From positions 62,001-126,000 of the forward strand of contig CAJJDO010000067.1 in assembly GCA_905183005.1 (NCBI GenBank): a DNA stretch of 64,000 nt, written 5' to 3'. Position 1 is the first letter of the stretch. The number at the start of each line of letters is the position of its first letter. The position numbers were made by a program, and so were the translations under genes. The notes below the pieces were generated by a model. That model searched no databases. It worked only from the letters and a program-made list of their open reading frames with translations, and was not told where the DNA came from. This stretch comes from Paramecium pentaurelia (lineage: Eukaryota > Ciliophora > Oligohymenophorea > Peniculida > Parameciidae). Of this stretch, positions 62,317-64,000 are shown piece by piece.

Positions 62317-63397
62317 ATGGGCAAAAAGGAAACAAAAGATAAGAAGCCAGCACAATTCAAGTAATTATCTTATTGATAATTATAATAGAAAGATTTATGA
62401 ATTGTTATCCAAATATACTTAAGTTATCATCGTTGGATTAGCAAATGTTGGATCTAAATAAGTGTAAGACATTAGAAGAATTTTGTCTAAGAGAAATGCC
62501 CTATTAGTTATTGGCAAAAATGTATTAACAAATTAGTATTTTAGACTCTCTTCAAAAAAGTTTTGGCTACTAGAGTATAAGAATTACCAAAAGAACATGA
62601 ATATTATGATGATTTGGTTAAATTTGGTAGTGCAATTAAAGAGTTGGATGCCTTGAAGAACTCAGTTGCAGGCAAAATTGGATTCATCTTCACAGACACA
62701 CCAGTCTTTGATCTTAAACCAATCATTGAAGAGAATAAAGTCGAAACCCCAGCTAGAGTTGGTGCCGTTGCTCCAATTGATGTTGTTATTCCCCCAGGCC
62801 CAACTGGTATGGACCCAGCTTCAATCCAATTCTTCCATGCACTCTAAATCCCAACAAAAATTGAAAAAGGTCAAATCTAAATTACAAAAGACTTTGTCGT
62901 CTTAAAAACAGGATAAAAAGTTGGATAATCTTAAGCTGTCTTATTGTAAAAATTAGGTAAAAAGCCATTCTTATATGGGTAATATTATATTCTAATCATT
63001 TTTATAGAATGGAAGTTCTTGCATGCTATGACAATGGATCTATTTTGAACAAACAATAAGTTTCAGTTAACTTGAATGACATTGTTGCTAAATTCTAATA
63101 AAATGTTAGAAATGTATCAGCCATATCTTTGGCTAATGGTAATTTATTATAATCTATAATAAATTAGGTTGGGTTAATGAATCTTCAGCTCCATATTTAT
63201 TGGCTAATGCTTTCAAGGATTTGGCTGCTATTGGTTTATAATCAGGATTTATTTTTGATTAAATTAAATAATCAAGTGCTCCAACAACATCTGCACCAGT
63301 TGCAGCTAAAGTTGAAGCAAAACCAGTTGCTTAATAAGCCCCAGCCAAAGTTGAAGAACCTGAAGAAGATGTTGATATGGGAGGTTTATTCGATTGA
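62317..63397 (+). CDS. RPLP0: 60S acidic ribosomal protein P0 (uL10)
   Basis: 323 residues with four introns (62361-62388, 62522-62544, 62979-63007, 63139-63167). Conserved P0 segments are present: VIIVGLANVGSKQVQDIRR, RNALLVIGKN, GFIFTDTPVFDLKPIIEENK, ARVGAVAPIDVVIPPGPTGM, KIEKGQIQI, and the C-terminal Ala-rich hinge with DVDMGGLFD, the conserved stalk tail. P0 anchors P1/P2 dimers on the large subunit and recruits elongation factors. The codon choice is visibly less A+T rich (GCC, GTC, CCC) than in the neighbours, as expected for a highly expressed gene. Confidence 0.98.
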
Positions 63398-63815
63398 TCA
63401 TGAAACAATAGTATATTAATAATACATACACATAAATAAACAAACATTATATTTACTTAATAAACAAATTTTATGTTAAAATATAAATAATTTTTCTGTG
63501 TTTTCTGTTAAATCCATCAAAAATAATAGAGTTAATTAATTAATTTATTTATAATTAAAAAATAAAAGATAATATAGTGTTTATAAAGAAAGATTATATT
63601 AAAAATAATGCTAGTGAGAATTGTATTTTATAATAATAAGATAAGTATAATTGATGAATCTTCTATTATGAATTATTAAATATGAATAATTATAATAATA
63701 ATACTTGATTTGTTTTAGTTTTTGAATTCAGTTATAAAATTATATTATAAATTGTTGTTTTGGATAAAAAGAAATTTTCTAAAGTTAATAAATAAATAAT
63801 CATTTATTGACAAAT
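63398..63815. other. Intergenic region
   Basis: About 0.42 kb of A+T-rich DNA between the P0 gene and the last, partial gene. No feature recognised. Confidence 0.5.
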
Positions 63816-64000
63816 ATGTACTCAATATCAATCTCAAACTTCTATTTTAATAATTCAAAAGTGGAATACATTGTAAAGTAAGACATTTTAATATTAATTA
63901 GATTTGAAGGATAAGTTGAAACATTTTTATCAAAATATCGTTATTCTCAATTAAAAACTCTAGATGATTAATTAGGTAAAACTAAAGTAGAAAAACCAAA
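63816..64000 (+). CDS. 5' end of a gene, possibly PX-domain protein
   Basis: ATG at 63816 and an open frame to the window edge (61 complete codons). The sequence (YSISISNFYFNN, ILILIRFEGQVETFLSKYRY, SQLKTLDDQL) resembles the first strands of a phox-homology domain with the R-Y-S/x-x-L phosphoinositide-binding turn. Too short for certainty; any sorting-nexin-like identity depends on the missing rest. Confidence 0.45.

Noticed and set aside
62666..62905. Second Gln/Leu-rich frame inside the P0 region
   Set aside because: Out-of-frame shadow of ribosomal protein P0.
1..64000. tRNA or rRNA genes, CRISPR, transposase genes
   Set aside because: I looked for the conserved tRNA arms, rRNA cores and transposase motifs and recognised none; a tRNA scan would be needed to exclude them.

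Overview
The window looks like a piece of a ciliate macronuclear chromosome, most likely Paramecium. The DNA is very A+T rich. Reading frames run through many TAA and TAG codons, read here as Gln, and end only at TGA. Almost every gene carries tiny GT..AG introns of 22-33 nt; after removing them the frames close exactly, and this was used to test each gene model. Most families were recognised by reading motifs, with no database search, so family names are judgements from conserved residues.

Left third (1-20.8 kb). This is a rearranged block built around one gene family: an N-terminal ubiquitin-like module, a long Gln-rich coiled coil and a degenerate alpha-kinase (MHCK/eEF2K-type) domain. Copies lie at 1-496 (cut by the window edge), 9348-11994, 17574-19977 and, further away, 31213-33903. 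There is also a short form at 15293-16220 and a remnant near 20.4 kb. A large inverted repeat (1-1129 against 16934-18069) and a 0.33-kb direct repeat (16475 / 20448) surround them. Two single-N gaps (7729, 12336) are each flanked by more than 1 kb of exactly repeated sequence, which looks like unmerged contig ends. The same block holds an AGC kinase, a secreted acidic-repeat protein with a GPI-type tail and an ANTH-like protein.

Middle (21-44.5 kb). Genes: a small protein with a CaaX-like tail, a secreted class 3 lipase, a complete ferlin (multi-C2, C-terminal membrane anchor), a broken cyclin-like frame, a C2/coiled-coil/tail-anchored protein, a CHIP-like TPR/U-box protein, a long coiled-coil protein, and two paralogous two-TM Cache-like receptors flanking a DOMON protein and RNA polymerase subunit RPB6.

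Right third (45-64 kb). Genes: a Q/N-rich disordered protein, a cyclic-nucleotide-binding protein, a CXC (LIN54/TSO1-type) DNA-binding protein, an RPC4-like RNA polymerase III subunit, a TauE/SafE-type transporter, a Pumilio protein, a GTPBP1-like GTPase, two tandem HSF-type factors, an acylated MORN/IQ protein, ribosomal protein P0 and the start of a possible PX-domain protein.

Most genes are ordinary single-copy housekeeping or signalling genes packed 50-400 bp apart on both strands, with no operons. The unusual part is the alpha-kinase-like family. The three copies with a readable C-terminal domain have His in place of the first Asp of the D-x-Q...D metal/catalytic motif, and the paralogs are mosaics with exchanged N-terminal modules.
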